From Acidovorax delafieldii (GTDB taxonomy: Bacteria > Pseudomonadota > Gammaproteobacteria > Burkholderiales > Burkholderiaceae_C): a stretch of 44,058 nt of DNA. Shown here one piece after another: positions 22,937 to 31,631 of this stretch. Each line of letters opens with the position of its first letter. The stretch's first letter is position 1. The notes beneath the pieces were generated by a model. The model was not told where the DNA came from and searched no databases. It worked only from the letters and a program-made list of their open reading frames with translations. The stretch spans positions 1-44,058 of the forward strand of contig DFQQ01000020.1 in NCBI GenBank assembly GCA_002377855.1. Direction: 5' to 3'. The position numbers and the translations under genes are program-made.

Positions 22937-23868
22937 CTTTCGCAACAGCACTGGCCGCGGCACGCGATGCGGCCGCCGCGCAGCATTATCCGCAAGGCAC
23001 GCTGTACATCGTCGCCACGCCCATCGGCAACTTGGCGGACGTCACCCTGCGCGCGCTGCACGTATTGCATTTGGCAGACACCGTGGCGTGCGAGGACACA
23101 CGCCATACGCAGGCGCTGCTGCGGGCCTACGGCATCGACAAAAGCGCGCACCAGCTGCTGGCCGTGCACCAGCACAATGAGGCAGAAGCAGCCCAGCACG
23201 TGGTAGAGCGCCTTCAACAAGGCCAGCGCGTGGCTTACGTGAGCGATGCCGGCACGCCCGGGGTGAGCGATCCGGGGGCCCGGCTGGTGCAGGCCGTGCG
23301 CGCGGCTGGGTTGCGCTGCGTACCGCTGCCCGGTGCCAGCAGCATTACCACGGCTCTGAGTGCGGCGGGGGCCGTGGCCCATAGTGCGGAGCAAGGCGGC
23401 TTTGTATTTGCTGGCTTCCTGCCCGTCAAGCACGCCGAGCGTGCTGCCGCCGTGCAGGTACTGTCCACAGAACCGCGCTGCGTGGTGCTGCTGGAGGCGC
23501 CCCACCGCATCCAGGAACTGGCTCTGGCCCTGGCGCCCCTGGGCGAGCGCGCCGTGACACTGGCCCGCGAACTGACCAAGCAGTTCGAAGAAATCACCAC
23601 CCAGCCAGCCCACGCGCTGAGCACATGGCTGGAGGGCGGAGCGCAACGTGCGCGCGGTGAGTTCGTGGTGCTGCTGCACCCGGTGCCAGTGGCCAGCGAC
23701 AACAGTGGCGAGGCCTTGCGCGTGCTGCGCCTGCTGCTCAAGGAACTGCCCCTGAAAACCGCTGTGCGCTTGGCGGCGGAGGTGACGGGCGCATCGCGCA
23801 ATGTGCTGTACGACACCGCACTGGGCTGGAAGCGAGAAGCCGACGGCGGCGCTTCAGACGACTCCTGA
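22927..23868 (+). CDS. rsmI: 16S rRNA 2'-O-ribose C1402 methyltransferase RsmI
   Basis: A 313-residue SAM-dependent tetrapyrrole-methylase-fold enzyme that methylates C1402 of 16S rRNA. Motifs are GTLYIVATPIGNLADVTLRAL, DTVACEDTRHTQ, VAYVSDAGTPGVSDPG and LPGASSITTALSAAG. The only start upstream of these motifs in frame is TTG at 22927, with AAGGAA about 5 nt before it. No ATG or better GTG lies before GTLYIV. Divergent from yraN with overlapping starts, so its promoter must lie inside yraN. It converges on the Hsp70-like gene across repeat copy 4. Confidence 0.92.
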   Translation: MSASFATALAAARDAAAAQHYPQGTLYIVATPIGNLADVTLRALHVLHLADTVACEDTRHTQALLRAYGIDKSAHQLLAVHQHNEAEAAQHVVERLQQGQRVAYVSDAGTPGVSDPGARLVQAVRAAGLRCVPLPGASSITTALSAAGAVAHSAEQGGFVFAGFLPVKHAERAAAVQVLSTEPRCVVLLEAPHRIQELALALAPLGERAVTLARELTKQFEEITTQPAHALSTWLEGGAQRARGEFVVLLHPVPVASDNSGEALRVLRLLLKELPLKTAVRLAAEVTGASRNVLYDTALGWKREADGGASDDS

Positions 23869-23993
23869 AGCCGCGCACGATCGCCCAGATGCCGACCTGC
23901 CGGGGCGTGGCCCCGGACTTGGTAGCCATTGCTGCATTGCGCACCACAGGGTGAGCCTCAGAGCATCACTGCCAAAAAATACGAGAAAACGGG

Positions 23994-24041
23994 TTGTAGC
24001 GCTCTGTATACAAGCGCTAGCAGCTACATATTTGATAGCAT
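23994..24041 (+). repeat. Dispersed palindromic repeat, copy 4
   Basis: TAGCGCT (23997-24003) and AGCGCTA (24013-24019) form perfect 7-bp arms around a 9-nt loop. They are followed by AGCAGCTACATATTTGATAGCA, matching the right half of the other copies. It lies between the convergent rsmI and Hsp70-like genes, a likely shared terminator. Confidence 0.7.
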
Positions 24042-24043
24042 AC

Positions 24044-25297
24044 TCATGGAGCAACGGCCAATCCCAGCGCCACGCCTCCAAACAAATCCCCTTCCACCTG
24101 CGCCGTATCTGGAAACGCCCCATGCAACGCTTGGCGCAGGGGCCGCAAGGCAGAGGAGCCCCCTGTGAGGTAAATCGCCTGCAGATCGGTTGCCTGCAAC
24201 CCCGCCAATTGCAGGCACTGCTGGGCGCACTGCACCACCTGGGTGAGCGGGCCGCCCAAGTGCTGCTCGAGGCCCTCGGGCGTGACGCACGTGGCCAACG
24301 CGCGCTCGATCCAGTCCAGCGCGATGGGCGCATCCGCATCGCTCACCGATGCCGCGATCTTGGCCTGCTCCATGGAATTGGCCAGCCTGTGTCCGAGCCG
24401 TTCGTTCAGCACCGTCATCAGGCGGGCATGCAATTGCGCATTGGCGTAGTCGCTGCGCAGGGCCTGGGCATCCCGCAGAGCCTTTGGTGAATACAGCCAC
24501 TGGATCAGATGCCACGTGGACAAATCAAAAAACACCCGGCTGGGCACCTCGCGCCTGCGGGGCCCCAGGTGCCTGAAACCCAGCAAGGGCATGAGCAGTT
24601 CCAGGCTGAGGCGGCGGTCAAAGTCCGTTCCTCCCACGTGCACACCCGTGGTCGCCAGCACGTCGCTCAGGCGGTCGGCCCGGTGCATGCGTTCGGGCCC
24701 CAGGCGCACCACCGTGAAGTCGGAAGTACCTCCGCCAATGTCCACCACCAGCACCACCGCTTCATGATCGATGCGTTGTTCGTAATCCAGCGCTGCCGCA
24801 ATGGGCTCGAGCTGGAAGGAGATGTTCTCAAATCCCGCATCCATGGCCGCCCGTCGCAAAGCCGCTTCCGCCTGCCGGTCACGCTCCGGGTCATCGTCCA
24901 CAAAGTGCACCGGGCGCCCCATCACCACGCGCCCTGGCATGCCGCCCAGCTCGGCCTGTGCCTTTTGCGCCAGCATGCGCAGAAACAGACTGATAACGTC
25001 CTGATAGCTGATCAACTGGTTGTGCACCGCTGTCTTGTCCTGCAGCAACGCGCTGCCCAGCAGGCTCTTGAGCGAGCGCATCAGGCGGCCCTCGGTGCCC
25101 TCCAGGTACTGCGCAATCGCATCACGCCCAAAGTGCGTACGGGACTCTTCCGCATTGAAAAACAGGGCTGTGGGCAACGTGCGGGCATCGCCCTCCAGCG
25201 AAATCATGCGTGCGGGGCCCGCACCCTGGCGCACCGACATGGCCGAATTGGAGGTACCAAAGTCGATACCGAGGGTGACATCCTGCAGGAGAGCCAT
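24044..25297 (-). CDS. Hsp70-family ATPase lacking a substrate-binding domain (YegD-like)
   Basis: 417 residues with the Hsp70/actin-fold nucleotide-binding domain only. LGIDFGTSNSAMSV is the phosphate-1 motif, VVLVVDIGGGTSDFTVV phosphate-2, and AIYLTGGSSALRPLRQAL the adenosine motif. The usual C-terminal peptide-binding domain of DnaK is absent, as in E. coli YegD. Its partner and role are unknown. The start MALLQDVTLGIDFGTSNS at 25297 is preferred; an upstream in-frame Met adds 33 residues of non-family sequence. It lies downstream of tRNA-Phe and its terminator. Confidence 0.87.
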   Translation of the reverse strand: MALLQDVTLGIDFGTSNSAMSVRQGAGPARMISLEGDARTLPTALFFNAEESRTHFGRDAIAQYLEGTEGRLMRSLKSLLGSALLQDKTAVHNQLISYQDVISLFLRMLAQKAQAELGGMPGRVVMGRPVHFVDDDPERDRQAEAALRRAAMDAGFENISFQLEPIAAALDYEQRIDHEAVVLVVDIGGGTSDFTVVRLGPERMHRADRLSDVLATTGVHVGGTDFDRRLSLELLMPLLGFRHLGPRRREVPSRVFFDLSTWHLIQWLYSPKALRDAQALRSDYANAQLHARLMTVLNERLGHRLANSMEQAKIAASVSDADAPIALDWIERALATCVTPEGLEQHLGGPLTQVVQCAQQCLQLAGLQATDLQAIYLTGGSSALRPLRQALHGAFPDTAQVEGDLFGGVALGLAVAP

Positions 25298-25466
25298 CTT
25301 GAAACGCTGGGAATGCAGGCCGGCGCGCTGACAACGCTGACCCAAGCTGATTGAAAACGGGAACTGTGCGTCGCGTAGGCCGTGCTTGCTTGCCATCAGG
25401 CAGCCGCTTCGGGGGAGCTGCGGCCAATGTCCTGCATGGGCAACGAACGGGCCAGGCGCGCAATGT

Positions 25467-25500
25467 AAAAAGCCCCTGATCCTGAGATCAAGGGCTTTTT
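25467..25500 (-). terminator. Rho-independent terminator after tRNA-Phe
   Basis: AAAAAGCCC-c-TGATC, loop CTGA, GATCA-a-GGGCTTTTT is a long stem with a single mismatch. It is flanked by A-runs and T-runs, so it can act on either strand. On the minus strand it directly follows the tRNA-Phe gene. Confidence 0.85.
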
Positions 25501-25504
25501 AATT

Positions 25505-25580
25505 TGGTGGCCTGGGACGGAATCGAACCGCCGACACAAGGATTTTCAATCCTCTGCTCTACCGACTGAGCTACCGGGCC
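25505..25580 (-). tRNA. tRNA-Phe (GAA)
   Basis: A 76-nt cloverleaf on the minus strand. It opens GGCCCGGTAGCTCAGTC. The anticodon arm is GAGGA-TTGAAAA-TCCTT with GAA. The T-loop is TTCGATT, and CCA is encoded at the 3' end (25507-25505). The acceptor stem GGCCCGG / CCAGGCC has a C5-A68 mismatch; the other six pairs are Watson-Crick. A perfect TATAAT lies just upstream and a strong terminator just downstream. Confidence 0.95.
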
Positions 25581-25590
25581 TGAGCCTCAG

Positions 25591-25596
25591 ATTATA
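25591..25596 (-). promoter_or_regulatory. -10 element of the tRNA-Phe promoter
   Basis: A perfect TATAAT on the minus strand, whose expected start site would lie a few bases before the mature tRNA 5' end at 25580. A -35 element is weak: TTGCC-type sequences lie upstream, but not at 17 nt. Confidence 0.5.
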
Positions 25597-25631
25597 ACCA
25601 GAGAATTTCTGGCAAAAGGCAACTTTGAAAA

Positions 25632-26315
25632 TTAATTGCGTTTGCCGCGTCCCAGGTCCACTCCAAGCTGGCGCAGCTTGCGGTACAGGTGGGTGCGTTC
25701 CAGGCCGGTCTTTTCTGCCACGCGGGTCATCGATCCACCTTCTCGCGCCAAGTGAAATTCGAAGTAGGCTTTCTCGAACCCGTCACGAGCTTCCCGCAGG
25801 GGGCGGTCCAGGTCAAACCCCTGGTGGGCATGCGGGCCGTGGTCAGAGCCGGTGGTCACGGTGATGGGTGCCAGCGGCAGCAGAGTGGCGTCCATCGACG
25901 ACTGCAGCACTGCCGGAGCCGCCACCGCAACCGGAGCCGCCTGGCGTGCATTGTTGCGGGCCAGACCTTGCTCCACTGCCTTGAGCAGCTTTTGCATGGT
26001 GATGGGCTTTTCCAGGAACGAGAAAGCGCCGATGCGCGTGGCCTCCACCGCGGTGTCGATGGTGGCGTGGCCACTCATCATGATCACGGGCATGGTCAGA
26101 ACGCTGGCAGCCGCCCATTCCTTGAGCAGCGAGACACCATCGGTATCTGGCATCCAGATGTCCAGCAGCACCAAGTCGTATTGGTTGGCAAGACGGGCAG
26201 CGCGGGCCTGCGTGGCGTTTTCAGCCAGGTCCACACTGTGGCCTTCGTCGTTCAGGATTTCGGACAACAGGTCGCGAATGCCAAGTTCGTCGTCGACCAC
26301 CAGAATATTTGCCAT
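25632..26315 (-). CDS. Short NtrX-like response regulator (receiver plus Fis-type HTH)
   Basis: 227 residues. The receiver domain shows D8-D9, phospho-acceptor D52 in LVLLDIWMPDTDG and the lysine in FSFLEKPI. A loosely conserved linker (about 125-180) leads to a C-terminal Fis-type HTH: FEKAYFEFHLAREGGSMTRVAEKTGLERTHLYRKLRQLGV. The central sigma54-activating AAA+ domain of true NtrX/NtrC proteins is missing, so it cannot activate sigma54 promoters in the usual way. Downstream of the NtrY-like kinase, 202 nt away, it is the obvious cognate regulator. Its targets are unknown. Confidence 0.83.
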   Translation of the reverse strand: MANILVVDDELGIRDLLSEILNDEGHSVDLAENATQARAARLANQYDLVLLDIWMPDTDGVSLLKEWAAASVLTMPVIMMSGHATIDTAVEATRIGAFSFLEKPITMQKLLKAVEQGLARNNARQAAPVAVAAPAVLQSSMDATLLPLAPITVTTGSDHGPHAHQGFDLDRPLREARDGFEKAYFEFHLAREGGSMTRVAEKTGLERTHLYRKLRQLGVDLGRGKRN

Positions 26316-26517
26316 GTGTATTGAAGCGCCTAGGAATGCTGCCGTGCGGTAACGTTTCGACCCTCAGCACAGCTTCTTCTGGGCAGGAGTCCGGGTTGCA
26401 GTCCCACAGGGCTGCAGATAGGGCCCTGTCCATCAGCTGAAATGCGAGGAGCGAGAGCACCTTCCCGACCACCCGAGGTGTGCGCTAACACAGTCCGCAG
26501 GAGTTGTGCGGAGGGTG

Positions 26518-28818
26518 CTATGACGCCACCGCGGGTTCTGGGGCGAATGATAACGACACTTGCGCGCCACGCAACACGCCGTTTTCGGTGCGATTGGACA
26601 GATCAATGCGTGCGCCGTGCTCATCGGCGATCTTTTTCACCACTGCCAAGCCCAGTCCGGTACCCCGTGCTTTGGTGGTGACATAGGGCTCGAATGCACG
26701 CTGCAGGATGTGGGGGGGAAAGCCCGTGCCGCTGTCCGAAATGGTCAGGCGAGCCCGCCCAGACGATTCACTCAAGCGCGTCGAGATGCGGACAAAAGGA
26801 TCTGTTGTTTTTCCCTCCGCCCTGGCCTGTACGGTCGCATCCTGCGCGTTCTGCAGGAGGTTGTGCACCACCTGGCGCAGCTGCTGCGCATCGCCTGCAA
26901 TCCTTGGGCAGCGCGGGTCCAGCTCGGCCTTCACAGGGACAGACGCGTTTTCTTCACCGTACAAATGAAGTACATCGGACACCAGTGCATTGAGGTCCAG
27001 AGGCTGCAGCTCGGCAGCCGGCAGACGGGCGTAATCGCGGAATTCGTTCACCAGCCGCTTCATGGCGTCGACCTGGTCGACGATGGTCTTCACTGACTTG
27101 GTAAGGATGGCCTGCTCCGCTGGTGGCACCTTGCCGGACAGCTTCATTTCCAGGCGCTCGGCAGACAGCTGGATGGGTGTCAAAGGGTTCTTGATTTCGT
27201 GCGCCAGGCGGCGTGCCACCTCGCCCCAGGCCTGCGCACGTTGGGCGGAAACAATCTCCGAAATGTCGTCAAAAACCAACAGTTGGGTGCCATCGGGAAG
27301 TTCGGCACCGCGCGCAACCAGGCTGGTAGCGTGTTGTCCCGCCCCTGCGGATGAGGCATGTAATTCAAACGGGTGCTGCCAATGGTCCAGCCCGTGGTGA
27401 TCTCGGTCGCCAAAAAACGCTGAAAAATGCCGCTCCACCGCCGCGGCAAAGTCGGCCAGCCCAGGCACCTCCGACAAGGGACGGCCCTCGTATGCGGCCA
27501 TGGGCGCCCGCAGGATTCGGGTGGCGCCCGGATTGGAGGATCGGATCGATCCGCCCTCCCCCAGCACGATCACCCCCGCCGTCAGGTTGTCCAGAATGGT
27601 TTGCAGGTTCGAGCGGGCCGCGTCGACCTTGACCATGCTTTGCTCCACCGCTGACCGCGCATCTGCCAACTGCTGTGTCATCAAGGCAAACGAGCGGGTG
27701 AGCCCACCGAGTTCGTCCTTGCCCTGCAGGGCCGCCTTGGGGCTGAGGTTGCCAGCGGCTACCTCGCGCACGCCCTCGGCCAGCACCAGCAGGGGGCGCG
27801 CCAACTGGTTGCCCAACAGCACGGCCAACAGCACTGCGCCAAATACGGCCAGAAAGAGACTGAGCGTCAATGTGCCGACGTACATGCGGCGCAGGCCGCC
27901 CCGCGCCAGGGCGCGCTCTTGGTACTCGCGGTTGGCTTCCTGGACCTCGATGGCGTTGGAGACGAGTGCCGGGGGCAAGGGCAAGGTGGCTTGCAAAAAA
28001 CGAGGTTCGTTCAGCAAGCCCAGGCCCGGGCTCGTCACCAGCACCAAGACTTTGACGCGGGCCATCTGCATCGCCGCAGGGTCGGCGATATCGTCAAGCC
28101 CCTCAATCTGGGAGACTGCGCGCTGCTCACGCACAGAGCGCAACAGGGCCGTGCTGGGCCGCTCTGGATTGAGGCTGAAGCGGGATTGCCCAGCACTGCC
28201 AATGGGCTGGCCGCTGGCGTTCCAGAGCACCACATCGGTGGCGCCCAATTGGTCCCGTATCCGTTCCAGCGCGATGCCGACGGTGACGGAAGACCCCTGC
28301 GCCACCTGTGCGCTGGCCGTCCGCGTCTTGGAGGCCATGTCAGCGGCCTGGGACTCCAGTGACACCCGCGCCAGGTTCACGCCGGCCATCAACGCGCCCT
28401 CCACTTTCACGTCAAACCAGCTTTCGATGGAGCGCGTCACGAACTGATAGGAGACGACGTAGATGAGCACGCCGGGCATCAACCCCACCAAGGCAAAAAT
28501 GGCGGCCAGCTTGACCAGGAGCCGGCTGCCAAAACGCCCCCTTCGCAGCCGCAGCAACAGGCGGGCTCCAATCCACACCAGCACGGCCAACAACAACACG
28601 GCGACCAGTACATTCACGCCAAACAACCAGGCGTAATTGCGTTCGTACAACGCTCTGTTGTTGGTGGCCAGCGTGAGCAGGAACAGCAGCACGAGACCGA
28701 TGGCCGTCATGATCGCTGCACCCACGCCGACCGCCCAGCGCACGGCGGCAGAGGCCCGGCCGGCGGCTTCTTCAGACGTGGAGTGGAGGGTGGAAGACAC
28801 TTCAGACACCGTGGGCAC
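26518..28818 (-). CDS. NtrY-like transmembrane sensor histidine kinase
   Basis: 766 residues. Four hydrophobic segments lie in the first ~340 (about 27-50, 64-86, 102-125, 315-335), enclosing an extracytoplasmic sensor region of about 190 residues. HAMP (about 335-390), a PAS-type domain (LQTILDNLTAGVIVLGEGGSI), HisKA with H540 in RRLAHEIKNPLTPIQLSAERL, and HATPase (N, G1, G2 boxes: VVHNLLQNAQDA, DSGTGFP, GTGLGLAVVKKI) follow. The architecture matches NtrY. The signal is unknown; NtrY homologues respond to nitrogen or redox state. The GTG start at 28818 is uncertain; GTG at 28809 has a slightly better AGGG upstream. Confidence 0.87.
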   Translation of the reverse strand: MPTVSEVSSTLHSTSEEAAGRASAAVRWAVGVGAAIMTAIGLVLLFLLTLATNNRALYERNYAWLFGVNVLVAVLLLAVLVWIGARLLLRLRRGRFGSRLLVKLAAIFALVGLMPGVLIYVVSYQFVTRSIESWFDVKVEGALMAGVNLARVSLESQAADMASKTRTASAQVAQGSSVTVGIALERIRDQLGATDVVLWNASGQPIGSAGQSRFSLNPERPSTALLRSVREQRAVSQIEGLDDIADPAAMQMARVKVLVLVTSPGLGLLNEPRFLQATLPLPPALVSNAIEVQEANREYQERALARGGLRRMYVGTLTLSLFLAVFGAVLLAVLLGNQLARPLLVLAEGVREVAAGNLSPKAALQGKDELGGLTRSFALMTQQLADARSAVEQSMVKVDAARSNLQTILDNLTAGVIVLGEGGSIRSSNPGATRILRAPMAAYEGRPLSEVPGLADFAAAVERHFSAFFGDRDHHGLDHWQHPFELHASSAGAGQHATSLVARGAELPDGTQLLVFDDISEIVSAQRAQAWGEVARRLAHEIKNPLTPIQLSAERLEMKLSGKVPPAEQAILTKSVKTIVDQVDAMKRLVNEFRDYARLPAAELQPLDLNALVSDVLHLYGEENASVPVKAELDPRCPRIAGDAQQLRQVVHNLLQNAQDATVQARAEGKTTDPFVRISTRLSESSGRARLTISDSGTGFPPHILQRAFEPYVTTKARGTGLGLAVVKKIADEHGARIDLSNRTENGVLRGAQVSLSFAPEPAVAS

Positions 28819-28836
28819 CCTGGGCCAGCGGGCTGG

Positions 28837-29436
28837 TCATGGCTGCACGCCCGGGGCTACCCGCTGGCTGCGGAACACCAGCAGATTCCAGTCCGAGCGC
28901 CCCACGGCGCCGATCTGCAAAGGGCGAGGCAATTGGGAGATGTCTAGCCGGAAGCGCAGTTGCACAGTGTGCGCGGCGTCGGGCTCCAGCACATCGGCAT
29001 CGCCGATGCGCCAGCGCGCTACCCGTCGCATCGCTGAAAGCGCTTCGTCCAACTCATCAAAATTCTGCCCCAGCACCACGCCCAGGCCGCTGTTGGCAAA
29101 GGGCACGGTGGAGGTATTGAGCCTCCAGCGTCGCGTGAGCGGCTGGTAACTCAAACGCATGTAGCGAGTCGCCTCTGCCACCAAGCGGTCTGACCAGTAC
29201 CAGCGCTCTCGGCGCACCTGCGCCTCCATCACAAAGAACATCGGAATGCCTTTGTGCAAGGCATCTTCAGCCAGCTCAGGCAGGCTGAAATCGAGCGATG
29301 CACCCAGATAAAGCCCGTCGTCAGAACGCTCAATGCGCAAACCCTGCGCCTCTGGAGCGTCCGGTTGGGCAAAAACCATCGCAGGGGCGCATGCCAAGAC
29401 GCAGCACCAGACGCACCAGCGCAACCAACGAATCAC
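28837..29436 (-). CDS. DUF4390 family secreted protein
   Basis: About 199 residues. A signal peptide (LRWCVWCCVLACAPAMVFAQ, cleavage about VFA-Q) is followed by the DUF4390 domain: GLYLGASLDFSLPELAEDALHKGIPMFFVMEAQV, RYMRLSYQPLTRRWRLNTS and AHTVQLRFRLDISQLPRPLQIGAVG. Function unknown; the family accompanies rsmB and ntrY-like genes in betaproteobacteria. It starts at GTG 29436 (or TTG 29439) just past the rsmB stop, so it is probably translated by coupling. A longer frame upstream lies over rsmB and is rejected. Confidence 0.8.
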   Translation of the reverse strand: MIRWLRWCVWCCVLACAPAMVFAQPDAPEAQGLRIERSDDGLYLGASLDFSLPELAEDALHKGIPMFFVMEAQVRRERWYWSDRLVAEATRYMRLSYQPLTRRWRLNTSTVPFANSGLGVVLGQNFDELDEALSAMRRVARWRIGDADVLEPDAAHTVQLRFRLDISQLPRPLQIGAVGRSDWNLLVFRSQRVAPGVQP

Positions 29437-29443
29437 CAAGGAC

Positions 29444-30880
29444 TCATGGGGCGGATTTTTGCAACAGGGCGTAAAAGAAGCCGTCGTGATCACCCGCTGC
29501 ATTGTCCGGGACAGGCCCGGCCTTGTCCCGAATGCCGGGAATTAAATGGCCCGGCGAGGGCAGCAAGCGGGCATTGGTGTTGTGCGCAAGAAACGTTTGG
29601 ATCTGCAAATCGCCCTCGGCCTTGAAGACCGAACAGGTGCAGTACAGCAGACGTCCCCCAGGTTTCAGCAGGGGCCAAAGGGCTTGCAGAATGTGGCGTT
29701 GCAACTGGGCAAGCTGCGCCACATCGGATTCGCGGCGCAACCAGCGCACATCCGGGTGTCGGCGCACGATGCCCGACGCAGTGCACGGCGCGTCCAGCAA
29801 AATGGCATCGAACGGAAGCCCTTCACACTGCGACTGCCACCAATCTTGCGGCCGGGATGCATCTGCGACCAAGATTTGGGCCGACAGCCCCAAGCGCTGA
29901 AGGGTGTCGTGGATGCGCGCGCTGCGACTGGCGTCTACCTCCAGCGCTGTGACATGCAGCGGCGCGCCTGCAGGCGCATGCTCCAGAAGGTGCGCCGTTT
30001 TCCCGCCGGGGGCTGCGCATGCGTCGAGCACGCGCAAAGGCTGCGTCAAATCAAGCGCGTGCAGCAGCAGGGGGGCTGCCTGCTGGGCAGCGGTGTCTTG
30101 CACAGACACCCAGCCGTCCGAGAACCCGGGAAGGGCGTGGACCGGTACAGGGCGGGCCAGTTCCAAGCCGTGGCTGCCTGCCACATTTGCTTCCAAATTG
30201 ATAGCTGCAAGCGCTTTTTGGTATTGCGCCAAAGTGCATTTTTGCTGATTAACGCGCAGCGCCATGGGCGCGTGTGCATTGTTGGCCTGCAGAATGCGCT
30301 CCCAGTGTGCGGGGTGGTCTTGCCGTAACTGGCGAATCCACCAGGCGGGGTGATTCCAGCGGGCGACAGGGTCGGCATCGGTCGCGGTGACGAGCGCATC
30401 GCGTTCGCGCAAAAAACGACGCAGGCACGCGTTGATGAAAGATGCCTGCCCCCGCGTCGCTTGCCCCCGCTTGGCGGCTTCCACCGCCTGGTTGACCAGG
30501 GTAAAGGGCTCATAGGGCGCTGCCTGCGTATCCCATGCCAGCGCCAGCGCGGTACACAGCAGCGCATCAGCCGCAGGTGGCGGCTTGCGGGCAACAAGTT
30601 GGCCGCGCAGGGCCTCGGCCCTGCCAAGGTTGCGCAGCACTTGAAACAGCAGTGCTTGCACCCCGGGTCGCAGCTTGGCGTCCACCGCCTCAACCACCGC
30701 AGTTCCCGATTGGCCTCCGCGAATCCCCTGCAGTGCATGGGACACCAGCATCAGCTGCTGCCATAAAGGCACGCTTGCTCCAACTGGGGTTGCTGCCGGG
30801 GGCGCCGCTGATGAGGGCGCCCCGGCGCCTTTGGCGGGAGGGCGAGCGGGGCGGGCTGGACGGGGCGTGGAAGGGTTCAT
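29444..30880 (-). CDS. rsmB: 16S rRNA m5C967 methyltransferase RsmB, carrying a repeat-like segment
   Basis: 478 residues. A NusB-like helical domain occupies about 50-190. The SAM-dependent methyltransferase domain has DACAAPGGKTAHLLE (SAM), LLDAPCTASGIVRRHPD (motif IV Cys) and LLYCTCSVFKAEGD (motif VI, catalytic Cys). It methylates C967 of 16S rRNA. The N-terminal ~45 residues are Pro/Ala-rich and probably disordered. The start MNPSTPRPA (30880) lacks a clear ribosome site. Around residues 220-230 (KALAAINLEANV) the DNA matches the right half of the dispersed repeat, in a spacer between the two domains. Confidence 0.9.
   Translation of the reverse strand: MNPSTPRPARPARPPAKGAGAPSSAAPPAATPVGASVPLWQQLMLVSHALQGIRGGQSGTAVVEAVDAKLRPGVQALLFQVLRNLGRAEALRGQLVARKPPPAADALLCTALALAWDTQAAPYEPFTLVNQAVEAAKRGQATRGQASFINACLRRFLRERDALVTATDADPVARWNHPAWWIRQLRQDHPAHWERILQANNAHAPMALRVNQQKCTLAQYQKALAAINLEANVAGSHGLELARPVPVHALPGFSDGWVSVQDTAAQQAAPLLLHALDLTQPLRVLDACAAPGGKTAHLLEHAPAGAPLHVTALEVDASRSARIHDTLQRLGLSAQILVADASRPQDWWQSQCEGLPFDAILLDAPCTASGIVRRHPDVRWLRRESDVAQLAQLQRHILQALWPLLKPGGRLLYCTCSVFKAEGDLQIQTFLAHNTNARLLPSPGHLIPGIRDKAGPVPDNAAGDHDGFFYALLQKSAP
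30191..30221 (-). repeat. Dispersed palindromic repeat, partial copy 5, inside rsmB
   Basis: On the minus strand it reads AAAGCGCTTGCAGCTATCAA then TTTGGAAGC, close to the right half of the other copies (AAGCGCTaGCAGCTATCAAATTTGATAGC). It is in frame within rsmB. It is short, so chance similarity in a GC-rich gene cannot be ruled out, although the AT-rich GCTATCAATTTGG portion is unlike the flanking codons. Confidence 0.5.
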
Positions 30881-30994
30881 CAAGAAAGTGATAAGTAAAA
30901 GCCTGCACTCAGGAGTGTGCAACAGCTTCAGAAGGAGGCCTGCCGGCGCCTGAAACCCCCGGCCACGGCATCTCGAGTATGGTGCGCGCAGCCC

Positions 30995-31540
30995 TTAGGC
31001 AGCGCCAAAACCGCAGACCCGTGCCAGCACGCTGGCGGGAAATTGGCTGATGGCAGATTGGTAAATTTTTATCGCTTGGTCTGCACTGTGCGCGGCAGTG
31101 GTCGTCAACGACTGCAGCTCGGCAGCGCGCGCACGCCACGGCCCGCACTCCGGTTGAGCAACCGGGTCGGCGAAGGCCAGCATATCTACCCATGCGGCTT
31201 GCAGGGCGCAGTACGCCTCCCCTGCGGGCCCATATGACGCGTGTCCAGAGGGGCCCGCGGGGGCGGCGGCGAGGGCCACCTCCATCGCCAGGCTTGCCTT
31301 GAGCAAACGTGCCCTGGCGGCCAAAGGCCCACCGGCATCGGCGTCGTCCATTGCTGCGGCCTGGGGGTCCGTCTGGGCGAGCCAGTCGTGCGACATCCGC
31401 ATCCAGCGATCCAGCACATCCCGCCACAGCGCATCAGCGGACTGCACGGCCGACTTCAGCCGCACAAGGCGGTTGTAGGCCCCCAGCGACCAGAACACCA
31501 TCACCGCGACCACTATCCAGAACAAGGGGGACGACCACAT
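30995..31540 (-). CDS. LemA-like membrane protein
   Basis: 181 residues. An N-terminal membrane segment (SPLFWIVVAVMVFWSLGAYN, about 4-22) is followed directly by NRLVRLKSAVQSADALWRDVLDR, the LemA opening helix pattern. The tail IKIYQSAISQFPASVLARVCGF matches the LemA C-terminus (xxYNxxIxxFPxxxxAxxxGF). The middle is shorter and more divergent than typical LemA, so this may be a diverged member. Role unknown. The ATG at 31540 (MWSSPLF) is preferred to an upstream Met at 31588. It lies between the rpoC terminator and rsmB on the same strand. Confidence 0.7.
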   Translation of the reverse strand: MWSSPLFWIVVAVMVFWSLGAYNRLVRLKSAVQSADALWRDVLDRWMRMSHDWLAQTDPQAAAMDDADAGGPLAARARLLKASLAMEVALAAAPAGPSGHASYGPAGEAYCALQAAWVDMLAFADPVAQPECGPWRARAAELQSLTTTAAHSADQAIKIYQSAISQFPASVLARVCGFGAA

Positions 31541-31631
31541 ACACGGCACATACAGAGCACTGCCCCGCACTCCGAGGCGGCTGCGCAATGCTGCAAAAGC
31601 AGGAAAGAAAACAGAGGAGTGAACGGTTCCA

